IMG/VR virus record: IMGVR_UViG_3300025870_000089
Location: 1 to 21,535 of that record
Direction: 5' to 3' (one strand)
DNA from: a virus
DNA length: 21,535 bases
The notes under the pieces were generated by a model. It was not told the origin of the DNA and searched no databases. It was given only the letters and a program-made list of their open reading frames with translations. Position numbers and translations under genes: made by a program. Numbering within the stretch: the first letter of the stretch is position 1; every line of letters begins with the position of its first letter. Below, piece after piece: positions 6,145 to 12,409 of the stretch.

Positions 6145-7966
6145 TGAACATAAACTCCTTTCGGGGTGCAGAATCACTACCAAACATCATTTGGAATATT
6201 GAAGCGTCATCAACTGACACAGTATCATAAACAGGTTCATTAATAATTTCGCTGTATTCGTCTTCAGTCAACGAACCCAGACCTTTGATATACCGATGTT
6301 TCCAATCAGCATTTTTGGTCTTAAACTCGGATGCGTCTTCATAGTTATAGAACCATTTAACTTGATCTTTCTTTGACGATATCATAATAGGGGTACGAGT
6401 AATCATGACACGTCTTTCATGCAACAGTCGAGGCCAGAATTTGTAGAAGAACGCAATCAGCAATGGACTGATGTGACCAATACCATCATGGTCAGCATCG
6501 GTAAGGGTTGCAATACGTCGATACGTCATTTCATCAACACTGTCTGGGTTATTGATATCCAGCCCCAACACAGCAACCAATTCACTCAGTTCTTTGTTCT
6601 TCAGCACATTGGCTGGTGCCATATCCCATGTATTCATAATGACACCACGGAGTGGGTATGCACCAACCTTATTAGGATCTCGCACCTTCAATAAGAAACC
6701 CATGGCCGAATCACCCTCTACAATTTTGAGAGTCGCATCATCACGATTAGCTGAGATGTGTTTGGCGACCTTTGCCTTACGAAGTTTTTTCTGGGCAAGA
6801 GTTGCAGCACGTTTATCAGCAGCAATTTTCTTGGCCAATTGAGCCTCAATAATCGGGTCAATGATGGCACAGGTTCCCATGATCTTTCGTGCGAGAGTTT
6901 GAAAATCCTTAACCTCAGCCTTATCCATGTGTTCACGTACATTAGACATTGGGTTGGTGAGGCGTTCTTTGGTCTGGCTGTCAAACTTTGGATTCACAAA
7001 ATTCCGAGCAAACTTGATAAAGGTCAAACCACCCTTGATGGTAGTCTTTGCAACTTCAACCTTGTGTTTACGTTTGATCATTGATACCAGTTCTTCAACG
7101 ACACCATTGACAATGTAATCAACATACGTACCACCCTGTCGAGTGTTCACACCGTTGACATAACTGTTGGTTCGAAACCCATCCTCAGAAGGTGCGAAGA
7201 AAAATGACAAGTCTTGTGATTTCTCAACGACACATGATTCATCATAGAGGGCTGCATATTTCTTTAGATCAGATACCTTAACTCGTCTCTTATTAAAAGA
7301 GAATGCAATCTCAGGGAATGCCATTTGAAGACTGATCAGTCGATCCTCAATCAAGGCGACAGTGTCTAGTTCATCAAGACAATCAACCTCGAACAGATCG
7401 AAATCAGCAACGAACGTGACCTCGGTACCATTACCATCCCGAGATTTCTGGTCAACCTTGGTCACCTCAGCACCTCGTTGACACTTCACCTCAACAAGAT
7501 TTCCATTCTGCCAGGTACGACCGATGAATTGTGTGGATAAGAAGTTGGTGGCAGCAGAACCGACACCATTGGTTCCTATCGTCACTCTTTCATCATCAAA
7601 AGAAGTACCAGCATTGACCTTAGTCCATGCAGCGACAGGACGCAGGATCTTTTTACCTGTCTGTTCATCAAACACTTCGTCTTGTGGGATACCTCGGCCG
7701 TTGTCGGTGACGATGACCTTATTACCATCTATAGATACATTAATCTTATTGGCAAATTTAAAGTTGGTTCGGATTGCCTCATCAATGGCGTTGTCTAGTA
7801 TCTCGTCCACCATTTTCGATAGGGCTGGAACATAGGTCGCCTTAGACCATTGACCCAGCACAAAGCGTTCTATCTCCTCTTTAGAAGATGAACCCATATA
7901 CATGCCGATACGCTCACGAACGTGTTGTCTTGCTGTGAGAATACGAAATTCTTCAGTTTCTTTCAT
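6137..7966 (-). CDS. 39: Type II topoisomerase large subunit, uninterrupted (gp39/gp60-like)
   Basis: The ATPase subunit (GyrB/ParE-like) of the phage topoisomerase, 609 residues. In T4 this subunit is split between genes 39 and 60; here it is one frame. GHKL ATPase motifs: EILDNAIDEA (55-64), TDNGRGIP (87-94) and GTNGVGSAATN (131-141). The transducer region contains QTKERLTNP (331-339). The Toprim metal-binding motifs are EGDS (417-420) and LTDADHDG (488-495), so cleavage-site chemistry looks intact. Start: ATG with GGAG six bases upstream and a 17-18 nt leader from the nearest promoter. It is the first gene of the topoisomerase operon and overlaps gene 52 by 8 bases. Confidence 0.96.
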   Translation of the reverse strand: MKETEEFRILTARQHVRERIGMYMGSSSKEEIERFVLGQWSKATYVPALSKMVDEILDNAIDEAIRTNFKFANKINVSIDGNKVIVTDNGRGIPQDEVFDEQTGKKILRPVAAWTKVNAGTSFDDERVTIGTNGVGSAATNFLSTQFIGRTWQNGNLVEVKCQRGAEVTKVDQKSRDGNGTEVTFVADFDLFEVDCLDELDTVALIEDRLISLQMAFPEIAFSFNKRRVKVSDLKKYAALYDESCVVEKSQDLSFFFAPSEDGFRTNSYVNGVNTRQGGTYVDYIVNGVVEELVSMIKRKHKVEVAKTTIKGGLTFIKFARNFVNPKFDSQTKERLTNPMSNVREHMDKAEVKDFQTLARKIMGTCAIIDPIIEAQLAKKIAADKRAATLAQKKLRKAKVAKHISANRDDATLKIVEGDSAMGFLLKVRDPNKVGAYPLRGVIMNTWDMAPANVLKNKELSELVAVLGLDINNPDSVDEMTYRRIATLTDADHDGIGHISPLLIAFFYKFWPRLLHERRVMITRTPIMISSKKDQVKWFYNYEDASEFKTKNADWKHRYIKGLGSLTEDEYSEIINEPVYDTVSVDDASIFQMMFGSDSAPRKEFMFNG

Positions 7967-7990
7967 TCAGTGCTCCATTTCAGATCTGTC

Positions 7991-8019
7991 ATAGTATCAG
8001 GTCTAGCTCTGTCTGTCAA
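7991..8019 (-). promoter_or_regulatory. Proximal sigma70-type promoter of the topoisomerase operon
   Basis: On the minus strand TTGACA (8019-8014), a 17-bp spacer ending in TGA, and TACTAT (7996-7991). The predicted start near 7984 leaves a short leader containing GGAG before the ATG at 7966. Confidence 0.78.
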
Positions 8020-8064
8020 CCATTTTTTTAAAATAATTTCATATTTTTCATATTTCATGCGACC

Positions 8065-8093
8065 ATTATATCAGGCCAGAACACCGCTGTCAA
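8065..8093 (-). promoter_or_regulatory. Distal consensus sigma70 promoter of the topoisomerase operon
   Basis: On the minus strand TTGACA (8093-8088), a 17-bp spacer ending in TGA, and TATAAT (8070-8065). It is a perfect match to both hexamers with an extended -10, 74 bp upstream of the proximal promoter. Confidence 0.85.
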
Positions 8094-8223
8094 CACTTTT
8101 CTCGTCTTTTTAATGAAAACAATCACTTAGCAGGGGTATCTGAGGTACAATCTCACTTGATCATGCTACACAATTGATTTGTATAGGGTTCTAAAAATAG
8201 TTCAAAATAATTGAAAAAAAGTG

Positions 8224-8252
8224 TTGACAAGTGGCCGAAAACCAATTATAAT
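8224..8252 (+). promoter_or_regulatory. Consensus sigma70 promoter, rightward, distal
   Basis: TTGACA (8224-8229), a 17-bp spacer and TATAAT (8247-8252), preceded by GTG. The block GTGTTGACAA and the spacer end ACCAAT are repeated in the second rightward promoter 124 bp downstream. Confidence 0.85.
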
Positions 8253-8347
8253 CCTTTTATCACATGAAAAGATAGATGTCTTTAAACAACCTTTCAATTG
8301 GTTATATGTATATTCCAAAAAGATCTAAACATTTTTTCTCCAACGTG

Positions 8348-8376
8348 TTGACAAACCGTTCAGAACCAATTAAAAT
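8348..8376 (+). promoter_or_regulatory. Sigma70-type promoter, rightward, proximal
   Basis: TTGACA (8348-8353), a 17-bp spacer and TAAAAT (8371-8376). The predicted start near 8383 leaves a leader of about 28 nt with AAGG before the first rightward gene at 8411. Confidence 0.8.
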
Positions 8377-8410
8377 GTATCCATCAACTCAATGAAATAA
8401 GGTATGTAAT

Positions 8411-8617
8411 ATGTATGACGAAATAGATGATGTCCAAATCGCCATGAGAGAACTTGAATTGGCCGATCGTCGAGAGAAGAAGAAAAATGCAAAGGCTCTC
8501 AAGGCACTGACCAAGACCAGAAGTTCTGACTTTGTTCTTTATATAGACAGAGCCGAAGATTTTTCTTTCAGTGAGATCGGGCGAGAGGATCTCGTCCACC
8601 GTGAAGCGGAATATTAA
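8411..8617 (+). CDS. Small charged protein, first gene of the rightward operon
   Basis: A 68-residue hydrophilic protein that I do not recognise. The first half is rich in Lys, Arg and Glu (IAMRELELADRREKKKNAK) and probably forms one long helix; the second half is more acidic and contains FVLYIDRAEDFSF. It has no cysteine and no membrane segment. The start is supported by AAGG 8 bases before the ATG and by the promoter at 8348-8376 directly upstream. As the first gene behind two strong host-type promoters it is likely expressed early. An opposing frame of similar length exists but lacks any upstream signal. Confidence 0.7.
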   Translation: MYDEIDDVQIAMRELELADRREKKKNAKALKALTKTRSSDFVLYIDRAEDFSFSEIGREDLVHREAEY

Positions 8618-8629
8618 GGTCAATATCGA

Positions 8630-8779
8630 ATGGTTGAAGCGACTTTCTTCTTTGCCCTACTTATCTTTGTTTTCTTTATCGCAGTTTTTCTCGGTATCAT
8701 TGCAAAGGTGGTTGAGGTCGCTTTCGACAACGCAGGTTTGATACTCCTGCTGTTTATTCTGTTTATATTAATTGTATGA
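8630..8779 (+). CDS. Tiny two-helix membrane protein (49 aa)
   Basis: A short gene of 49 codons, from ATG at 8630 to TGA at 8779, with AAGGT about 10 bases before the start and only 12 bp after the previous stop. Nearly all residues are hydrophobic: a first segment ATFFFALLIFVFFIAVFLGII (4-24), a short polar turn with K, E, D and N, and a second segment LILLLFILFILIV at the C-terminus. It would sit in the inner membrane as a hairpin. I do not recognise a family. Early expression and small size are compatible with a host-takeover or superinfection role, but that is only a guess. Confidence 0.6.
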   Translation: MVEATFFFALLIFVFFIAVFLGIIAKVVEVAFDNAGLILLLFILFILIV

Positions 8780-8788
8780 GGTAATCAC

Positions 8789-9214
8789 ATGGATATATGG
8801 GTCTCAGGTCCTAATGGTGGTAATGTACCGATCACTCTCAATGCTATGGCAACAATGGCTGCAACGAGTTTTTGTAAACAACTGAAGATAAATCGGCTGA
8901 AGACATCGATCCAAATTCGCTTTCACAAAAATATTGTAGTAGAGCGTGGAACGAGTGCAGAAGGTCTCTGTGATTGTATAGATAAGAGGACATTCATTAT
9001 TGACGTTGCTCTATATTCCAACTGGATGAGTATTCTTGCCCATGAGTTGGTTCACGTCAAACAGTTTGCTCGAGGTGAACTCAACCCGCAGTTGACCCAT
9101 TGGAAAAAACGCAACTTCTCTAATGCAGAATACTGGGATCAACCATGGGAAAAAGAAGCCCGACGATTACAACTGAAACTGGTTGAAAGTTTCGAAAACG
9201 GTGAGTTCATATAA
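8789..9214 (+). CDS. Predicted zinc metallopeptidase (HExxH, SprT-like)
   Basis: A 141-residue protein with a clear zincin motif, H85-E86-L-V-H89 (LAHELVHVKQFARGE), and a downstream WEKEA segment (E121/E123) that would supply the third metal ligand. This arrangement, with a small alpha/beta N-terminal part, resembles SprT-like and other compact phage-borne peptidase domains. A protease role is inferred; the target is unknown. Three cysteines lie outside the metal motif (C29, C61, C63). The gene sits 9 bp after a small membrane gene, with GAGGT before the ATG, and directly before a tRNA gene, all in one rightward unit. Confidence 0.75.
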   Translation: MDIWVSGPNGGNVPITLNAMATMAATSFCKQLKINRLKTSIQIRFHKNIVVERGTSAEGLCDCIDKRTFIIDVALYSNWMSILAHELVHVKQFARGELNPQLTHWKKRNFSNAEYWDQPWEKEARRLQLKLVESFENGEFI

Positions 9215-9222
9215 AACATTCC

Positions 9223-9299
9223 CGGCCCATAGCACAATCGGATAGTGCAACAGCCTTCTAAGCTGTAGGTTGTAGGTTCGAGTCCTACTGGGTCGGCCA
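9223..9299 (+). tRNA. tRNA-Arg (anticodon UCU)
   Basis: The cloverleaf folds by eye: acceptor CGGCCCA (9223-9229) with TGGGTCG (one G-T pair), D stem GCAC/GTGC around AATCGGATA, anticodon stem ACAGC/GCTGT with the 7-base loop CTTCTAA, T stem GTAGG/CCTAC with loop TTCGAGT, discriminator G9296 and an encoded CCA (9297-9299). The anticodon TCT is at 9257-9259 and reads AGA (and AGG by wobble). It lies in the 105-bp gap between the metallopeptidase and the GroES-like gene and is presumably cut from their transcript. Phage tRNAs for AGA commonly supplement hosts that use this codon rarely. Confidence 0.93.
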
Positions 9300-9319
9300 A
9301 TCTAATAATGAGGTAAATA

Positions 9320-9592
9320 ATGGCTATTCAAATGATAGGCGACAACGTGCTAATTGCAGCTGTCCCAAAAGAAACAAAAGAAACAATGTCAGACGGTGGT
9401 ATCATCTTGACAAGTGAACTCAAAAAGACAGCATCAGAGCCTGGTGTCGTCATTGCTGTTGGCCCTTCGGCTGGTATGATTCAGCAAGGTGACACAGTAT
9501 ATCTGTCTTGGGATAAATCAATGCCGGTGAAGATCAATGGCCAAGAAGCAGTGATCGTCTCTGCAGAACACGTCAAGGCCATTGTGTCGTGA
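9320..9592 (+). CDS. GroES/gp31-like cochaperonin
   Basis: A 90-residue Cpn10-fold protein that would cap the host GroEL chamber during folding of phage proteins such as the capsid subunit. The N-terminal IGDNVLIAAVPKETKET matches the GroES start, followed by the mobile loop region SDGGIILTSELKKTASEPGVVIAVGPS (about 24-50), whose IIL tripeptide contacts GroEL, and then GDTVYLSWDKSMPVKINGQEAVIVSAEHVKAIV, the typical C-terminal half. It is nearer in length to bacterial GroES (97) than to T4 gp31 (111), and is better described as a phage GroES than a gp31 orthologue. GAGG precedes the ATG. Its stop overlaps the GTG start of the next gene. Confidence 0.88.
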   Translation: MAIQMIGDNVLIAAVPKETKETMSDGGIILTSELKKTASEPGVVIAVGPSAGMIQQGDTVYLSWDKSMPVKINGQEAVIVSAEHVKAIVS

Positions 9593-9765
9593 CCAAAGAA
9601 CGCATTCCTTTGAAGGGTGGTGATGAGTATGATGTCCACACTGGCTGGAGAAAATTCCTCGCCCCCCACAATAGAATGATCAAGGCCGCGAAGCGATCTT
9701 ACAACAAAAGGTTTAGGAAGCATGGAAAGGGACAAGCGCAATCCGGTAGCCAAGAACTTGAATAA
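9589..9765 (+). CDS. Small basic phage protein (58 aa), GTG start
   Basis: From GTG at 9589, overlapping the cochaperonin stop by 4 bases (GTGA), to TAA at 9765. The translation begins TKERIPLKGGDEYDVHTGW and continues RKFLAPHNRMIKAAKRSYNKR. The opening PLKGGDEYD--TGWRKFL and the basic second half are a pattern I know from many phage proteins annotated only as hypothetical. Its strongly basic second half suggests nucleic acid contact, though no function is established. Its last 44 bases overlap the next gene in another frame. The coupled GTG start and the conserved pattern are the reasons to call it a gene despite its size. Confidence 0.7.
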   Translation: MTKERIPLKGGDEYDVHTGWRKFLAPHNRMIKAAKRSYNKRFRKHGKGQAQSGSQELE

Positions 9766-9856
9766 GTTCAACAAACCTGCCACGCACAAGGATCGCAAGA
9801 AAGCGGCCTCGCGTGGTTATCGTAAGCACAGGCTCAAAAGTGACGAGCTTGAATAA
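9722..9856 (+). CDS. Small highly basic phage protein (44 aa), overlapping frame
   Basis: From ATG at 9722 to TAA at 9856, starting inside the preceding gene. The product MERDKRNPVAKNLNKFNKPA, followed by HKDRKKAASRGYRKH, is very rich in Lys and Arg. The pattern RNPVAKN--KFN-----HKDRKK----GYRKHK recurs in short proteins of many phages (DUF-type, uncharacterised), so selection on this frame is likely. It may bind RNA or DNA, but this is inferred only from charge. AGG lies just before the ATG, and translation probably depends on ribosomes from the overlapping upstream gene. Confidence 0.72.
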   Translation: MERDKRNPVAKNLNKFNKPATHKDRKKAASRGYRKHRLKSDELE

Positions 9857-9891
9857 ATACACTTTTGGTCATTCGAAAAGAGGAATTGAGC

Positions 9892-10083
9892 ATGACAAAT
9901 AGACACAGTGAAATTCGAAGAGTACCTGCACCGCAGTGCGCATCTGGTGAGATGTTCGTAGTCGATTTGTACGAAGACAATAAGCTTGTGCAGACAAGAG
10001 AGTTACCCGAACATAATTATTATTATGCTCAAGATCTCTCAGAGAATTGGGACACAGGGCTGATACAACAACTAAATGGATAG
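9892..10083 (+). CDS. Hypothetical protein (63 aa)
   Basis: The product begins MTNRHSEIRRVPAPQCASGE and contains FVVDLYEDNKLVQTRELPEHNYYYAQDLSENWDTGLI; it is soluble and slightly acidic, with a central beta-rich part. I do not recognise the family. The ATG at 9892 is chosen because AAGAGGAA ends 6 bases before it; a TTG-initiated extension upstream would include that site. Its stop lies within an ATGGATAG junction, so the next gene may begin 8 bases before this one ends. It belongs to a run of four small overlapping genes before the sulfotransferase-like gene. Confidence 0.68.
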   Translation: MTNRHSEIRRVPAPQCASGEMFVVDLYEDNKLVQTRELPEHNYYYAQDLSENWDTGLIQQLNG

Positions 10084-10294
10084 TGATATGGAAAAGCTTT
10101 GGGAGCTTCTTGAGAAGCATGACTGGTACTACAACTACAGTGACGATCATCGTTACTATGTGAAAGGTAGCAACGAACGCAAAGCGATTCAAGCCATGTG
10201 CCAAGAAAATGGTGGCATGACACGACTATATGAGGATTACGCCCATTATGTCTTCAATAAAACAGAGAAGCCGGAGTTAAAAAATTATGGATAG
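10076..10294 (+). CDS. Conserved small phage protein (72 aa)
   Basis: The product has a segment LWELLEKHDWYYNYSDDHRYYVKG followed by RKAIQAMCQENGG and YEDYAHYVFN. The HDWYY--SDD-R-Y--G pattern is one I know from short hypothetical proteins of T4-like phages, with no known function. The start is uncertain: ATG at 10076 overlaps the previous gene by 8 bases, while ATG at 10088 (MEKLW) comes just after that stop; neither has a strong Shine-Dalgarno. The aromatic and charged composition suggests a small soluble helical protein. It again ends in an ATGGATAG junction. Confidence 0.7.
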   Translation: MDSDMEKLWELLEKHDWYYNYSDDHRYYVKGSNERKAIQAMCQENGGMTRLYEDYAHYVFNKTEKPELKNYG

Positions 10295-10517
10295 TGTTAA
10301 CAACAACAATGTGGTTGCTCTCAGTGATTCATATCGGGTCAATCCCGCAACCCAAGCAAATGTCGTGCAGACAGAGAAGTCTACACAGTCGACTTATAAG
10401 TCTGCCGATGGAAATTACCATATTCGCGAGGTGAATTATTCGTTCACTATGTACGATGTGAATGGTAAGGAATACACCTATTCGACCAGCCAGGTCATAG
10501 ATCGAGCGACAGTATAA
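10287..10517 (+). CDS. Hypothetical protein (76 aa)
   Basis: A Ser/Thr/Asn/Gln-rich N-terminal half (SVNNNNVVALSDSYRVNP, then TQANVVQTEKSTQSTYKS) is followed by a beta-rich region DGNYHIREVNYSFTMYDVNGKEYTYSTSQVIDR. I do not recognise it. The start shares an 8-base ATGGATAG overlap with the preceding stop, and its own stop forms TAATG with the next start, so expression is coupled on both sides. The polar, low-complexity start resembles flexible linkers of small phage proteins; there is no signal peptide or membrane segment. Confidence 0.68.
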   Translation: MDSVNNNNVVALSDSYRVNPATQANVVQTEKSTQSTYKSADGNYHIREVNYSFTMYDVNGKEYTYSTSQVIDRATV

Positions 10518-10699
10518 TGCGTAAGGTCAGAATCACTTATACTCACCCAATGAAAGAGGGTGTCGAGCTGGAGACTGCTGGTGTCTTACCAGAAGAGTTG
10601 AATGGTGATGATGCGTCGTCCCATTTCGTCAAGCGTCATGATGGCATGGTCATTGATGTGCCCAAAGACAAGGTTATTGAAATATTTGAATTGAGTTAG
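10517..10699 (+). CDS. Hypothetical protein (60 aa)
   Basis: A 60-residue protein, MRKVRITYTHPMKEGVELET followed by AGVLPEELNGDDASSHFVKRHDGMVIDVPKDKVIEIFELS. It reads like a compact beta-alpha-beta domain in which the last strands (GMVIDVPKDKVIEIFEL) fit a small barrel. Many marine phages encode such 60-residue proteins near this position; the function is unknown to me. The ATG overlaps the previous stop by one base (TAATG). The next gene begins 3 bp after its stop. No membrane segment or cysteine is present. Confidence 0.68.
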   Translation: MRKVRITYTHPMKEGVELETAGVLPEELNGDDASSHFVKRHDGMVIDVPKDKVIEIFELS

Positions 10700-10702
10700 A
10701 GT

Positions 10703-11440
10703 ATGTTAAGTCGTAATGAATTTTTGAATGATTACCAGAAGGTAAAATACCCAGAGGTCAAAGAAGTCTCTGGCGATAAGCACATTGAGGGTGGTCCTAC
10801 CATTCTACGCGCTCCCAAAACCCTAAGAGACTGTCGCTGTTGGCATTGTGATAGAATCAAGTGGCCTTTACTGTATAAGCTCTATGAGGACCCCAACGAT
10901 TACCGGTGTTGGTTTGAGATACCCCGAAGCGGTTCGGTCACGATAAAAGAATCTCACCCAGAGCGAAAACACATTCAGAGATCGGATCCGGTCTATCAAG
11001 AGCTGGTGGCAAACTATAAACCACATGTTATCTTTACAGATCCGATTGACCGATTCACATCAACAGCCAATGCATATCTTGTAGAAGATGGACGTTATTG
11101 GACTACTGGCCAACATGCGTTTTTCTATAACGCTCGTGTCGATATCACATTCAAATCATATGAAGAACGCTGGGATCTATTCTTTAATAATTTAGATGTT
11201 TTGCATTCAGAGCATCAGGTACATCATTTCCACAATCAAGCTCTTTACGTCGATACAAAGGCGTTTAGTGAATTTCAATTTGCTTGGAAAAAAGATATCG
11301 GAAAGGTTTTTGATACTGAAAAGCACGATAATAAAACCAACTATAAAATTACAAGGGATATGTTTACCCCAAAGCAGATAGATTGGTTGACGAATTATTA
11401 CAAATTAGATTACGAATTCATTCAGAAGTATGGGGCCTAA
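10703..11440 (+). CDS. Sulfotransferase-like protein
   Basis: A 245-residue protein with the two cofactor signatures of PAPS-dependent sulfotransferases: a 5'-phosphosulfate loop FEIPRSGSVTIKE (71-83) after a beta strand, and the 3'-phosphate motif VIFTDPIDRFTSTANAYL (109-126), where R117 and S120 are the expected contacts. This layout matches the carbohydrate sulfotransferase branch rather than the cytosolic aryl type. The likely reaction is sulfate transfer from PAPS to a sugar. It has an extra cysteine cluster CRCWHC (44-49). Downstream lie an FkbM methyltransferase and a GT25-like glycosyltransferase, so it is probably part of a glycan-modification set. The family call is by motif only, and the substrate is unknown. 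Confidence 0.68.
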   Translation: MLSRNEFLNDYQKVKYPEVKEVSGDKHIEGGPTILRAPKTLRDCRCWHCDRIKWPLLYKLYEDPNDYRCWFEIPRSGSVTIKESHPERKHIQRSDPVYQELVANYKPHVIFTDPIDRFTSTANAYLVEDGRYWTTGQHAFFYNARVDITFKSYEERWDLFFNNLDVLHSEHQVHHFHNQALYVDTKAFSEFQFAWKKDIGKVFDTEKHDNKTNYKITRDMFTPKQIDWLTNYYKLDYEFIQKYGA

Positions 11441-11441
11441 T

Positions 11442-11585
11442 ATGGATATGTTAGATGTAATTCTCTCTAGTATTTTGGTAGCGATAATGGTTGTAACCAT
11501 GTGTGCTGTTATATTCGCTGGTGTGACTACATTCACACTGATAAAGAAAACGACAGACCAAGACGATAATAAAAAAGGATTATAA
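11442..11585 (+). CDS. Tiny single-pass membrane protein (47 aa)
   Basis: From ATG at 11442, one base after the previous stop, to TAA at 11585, immediately followed by the next ATG. The sequence starts MDMLDVILSSILVAIMVVTM, continues with CAVIFAGVTTFTLI and ends in a charged tail KKTTDQDDNKKGL. One membrane helix of about 25 residues is evident, with the charged tail probably cytoplasmic by the positive-inside rule. I do not recognise a family. The end of this gene provides AAAAGGA, the ribosome-binding site of the methyltransferase gene. It could anchor the neighbouring sugar-modifying enzymes or act independently. Confidence 0.6.
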   Translation: MDMLDVILSSILVAIMVVTMCAVIFAGVTTFTLIKKTTDQDDNKKGL

Positions 11586-12407
11586 ATGTCACAGCACCAA
11601 ATGCTTCGAGTACTGATTAAAGATAAAGTGATTCCCATTAAGTTCAAGCAGATTGAATGGTGGAATTTGTTTGAAAGTAGACCAGAAACCTTTTTTGTTC
11701 CCGATGTGGTACAGGAACATGCCACAGCTAAGTGTCTGCTTCGTGGATTTTTATTTGAGGAAGTCACGCACATGCTAGTGCGACATATATGTGATAGAAT
11801 ACCCGGCAAGGATGTTGTTCATGCTGGGGCGTTCGTTGGCGATATGCTACCCTCGTTCTCTAAGGCAAACCCGGAAGGCAAGATCTTTGCATTTGAACCA
11901 GTCCACGAAAACTACTATGCTTGTCTGCTGACTACTAACCAGAATAAATTATCGAATGTCGTGCTTCACCATGCAGCTCTTTCGAATGAGATAGGTACAT
12001 TTTGGGTCGACAGTCAAATGGTCATGCACACAGAAGATGTCCTAGGCAGTCTGGTTGATGGCAAAAATATTGCTGCTGGGGGTCAACTCACTAATGCGCA
12101 TACAGTCGACATGTATAATATGGCAAATATTGTATGCATGCACATTGATGTGGAAGGACATGAGCAAAAGGTATTGGAAGGTTCTGAAGGTACTCTACAA
12201 AAATATAAGCCCATTGTGATGCTGGAAGATTATGGCGTGACGGAAGCAATTGAATTTATGGAAAAACAAAACTATCACAGAATAGGTGACATACCAAAAA
12301 TCTCTGTGTGGGTACCAAAAGACATGCCACAATACATTGAAGTTCTTACAGAGTTTTTCAAGACCGAAAGGATGCAAAGAGAAGCTACTTTTTTTGAAAT
12401 GGAGTAA
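11586..12407 (+). CDS. FkbM-family methyltransferase
   Basis: A 273-residue SAM-dependent methyltransferase of the FkbM type, a family that usually O-methylates sugars or polyketides. Visible motifs: SAM loop VVHAGAFVGDMLP (77-89), acidic motif FAFEPVHENY (101-110), NVVLHHAALS (124-133), and the FkbM signature MHIDVEGHEQKVLEGSEGTL (185-204). AAAAGGA stands before the ATG. The first 75 residues form an additional N-terminal region. It lies between a sulfotransferase-like gene and a GT25-like gene, suggesting modification of a surface or virion glycan. Similar FkbM genes are common in marine phage genomes and host O-antigen clusters, so horizontal exchange is plausible. The substrate is not deducible. 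Confidence 0.85.
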   Translation: MSQHQMLRVLIKDKVIPIKFKQIEWWNLFESRPETFFVPDVVQEHATAKCLLRGFLFEEVTHMLVRHICDRIPGKDVVHAGAFVGDMLPSFSKANPEGKIFAFEPVHENYYACLLTTNQNKLSNVVLHHAALSNEIGTFWVDSQMVMHTEDVLGSLVDGKNIAAGGQLTNAHTVDMYNMANIVCMHIDVEGHEQKVLEGSEGTLQKYKPIVMLEDYGVTEAIEFMEKQNYHRIGDIPKISVWVPKDMPQYIEVLTEFFKTERMQREATFFEME

Positions 12408-12409
12408 AC

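Larger units (their letters stand above)
7967..8410. promoter_or_regulatory. Divergent early control region between the topoisomerase operon and the rightward genes
   Basis: A 444-bp gap without a convincing gene. It holds two near-consensus promoters firing left and two firing right, arranged symmetrically around an AT-rich centre. AACCAATT occurs directly at 8240-8247 and 8364-8371, each time covering the end of the spacer and start of the -10 of a rightward promoter, and inverted (AATTGGTT) at 8296-8303. These copies could be binding sites for a regulator or simply a conserved promoter block. I see no terminator with a T-tract here. Confidence 0.7.

Noticed and set aside
4780-6183. Longer gp52 from a TTG at 6183
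   Set aside because: It would overlap the large-subunit gene by 47 bases and include the AAAGGAG site that serves the ATG at 6144.
6419-7118. Several plus-strand frames of 60 to 110 codons across the topoisomerase genes
   Set aside because: They lie opposite strongly conserved coding sequence, have no ribosome-binding sites and show no recognisable protein pattern.
9852-9859. AATAAATA as a late promoter before 9892
   Set aside because: It differs from TATAAATA at the first base and lies at a gene end where TAA is needed; not enough to call.
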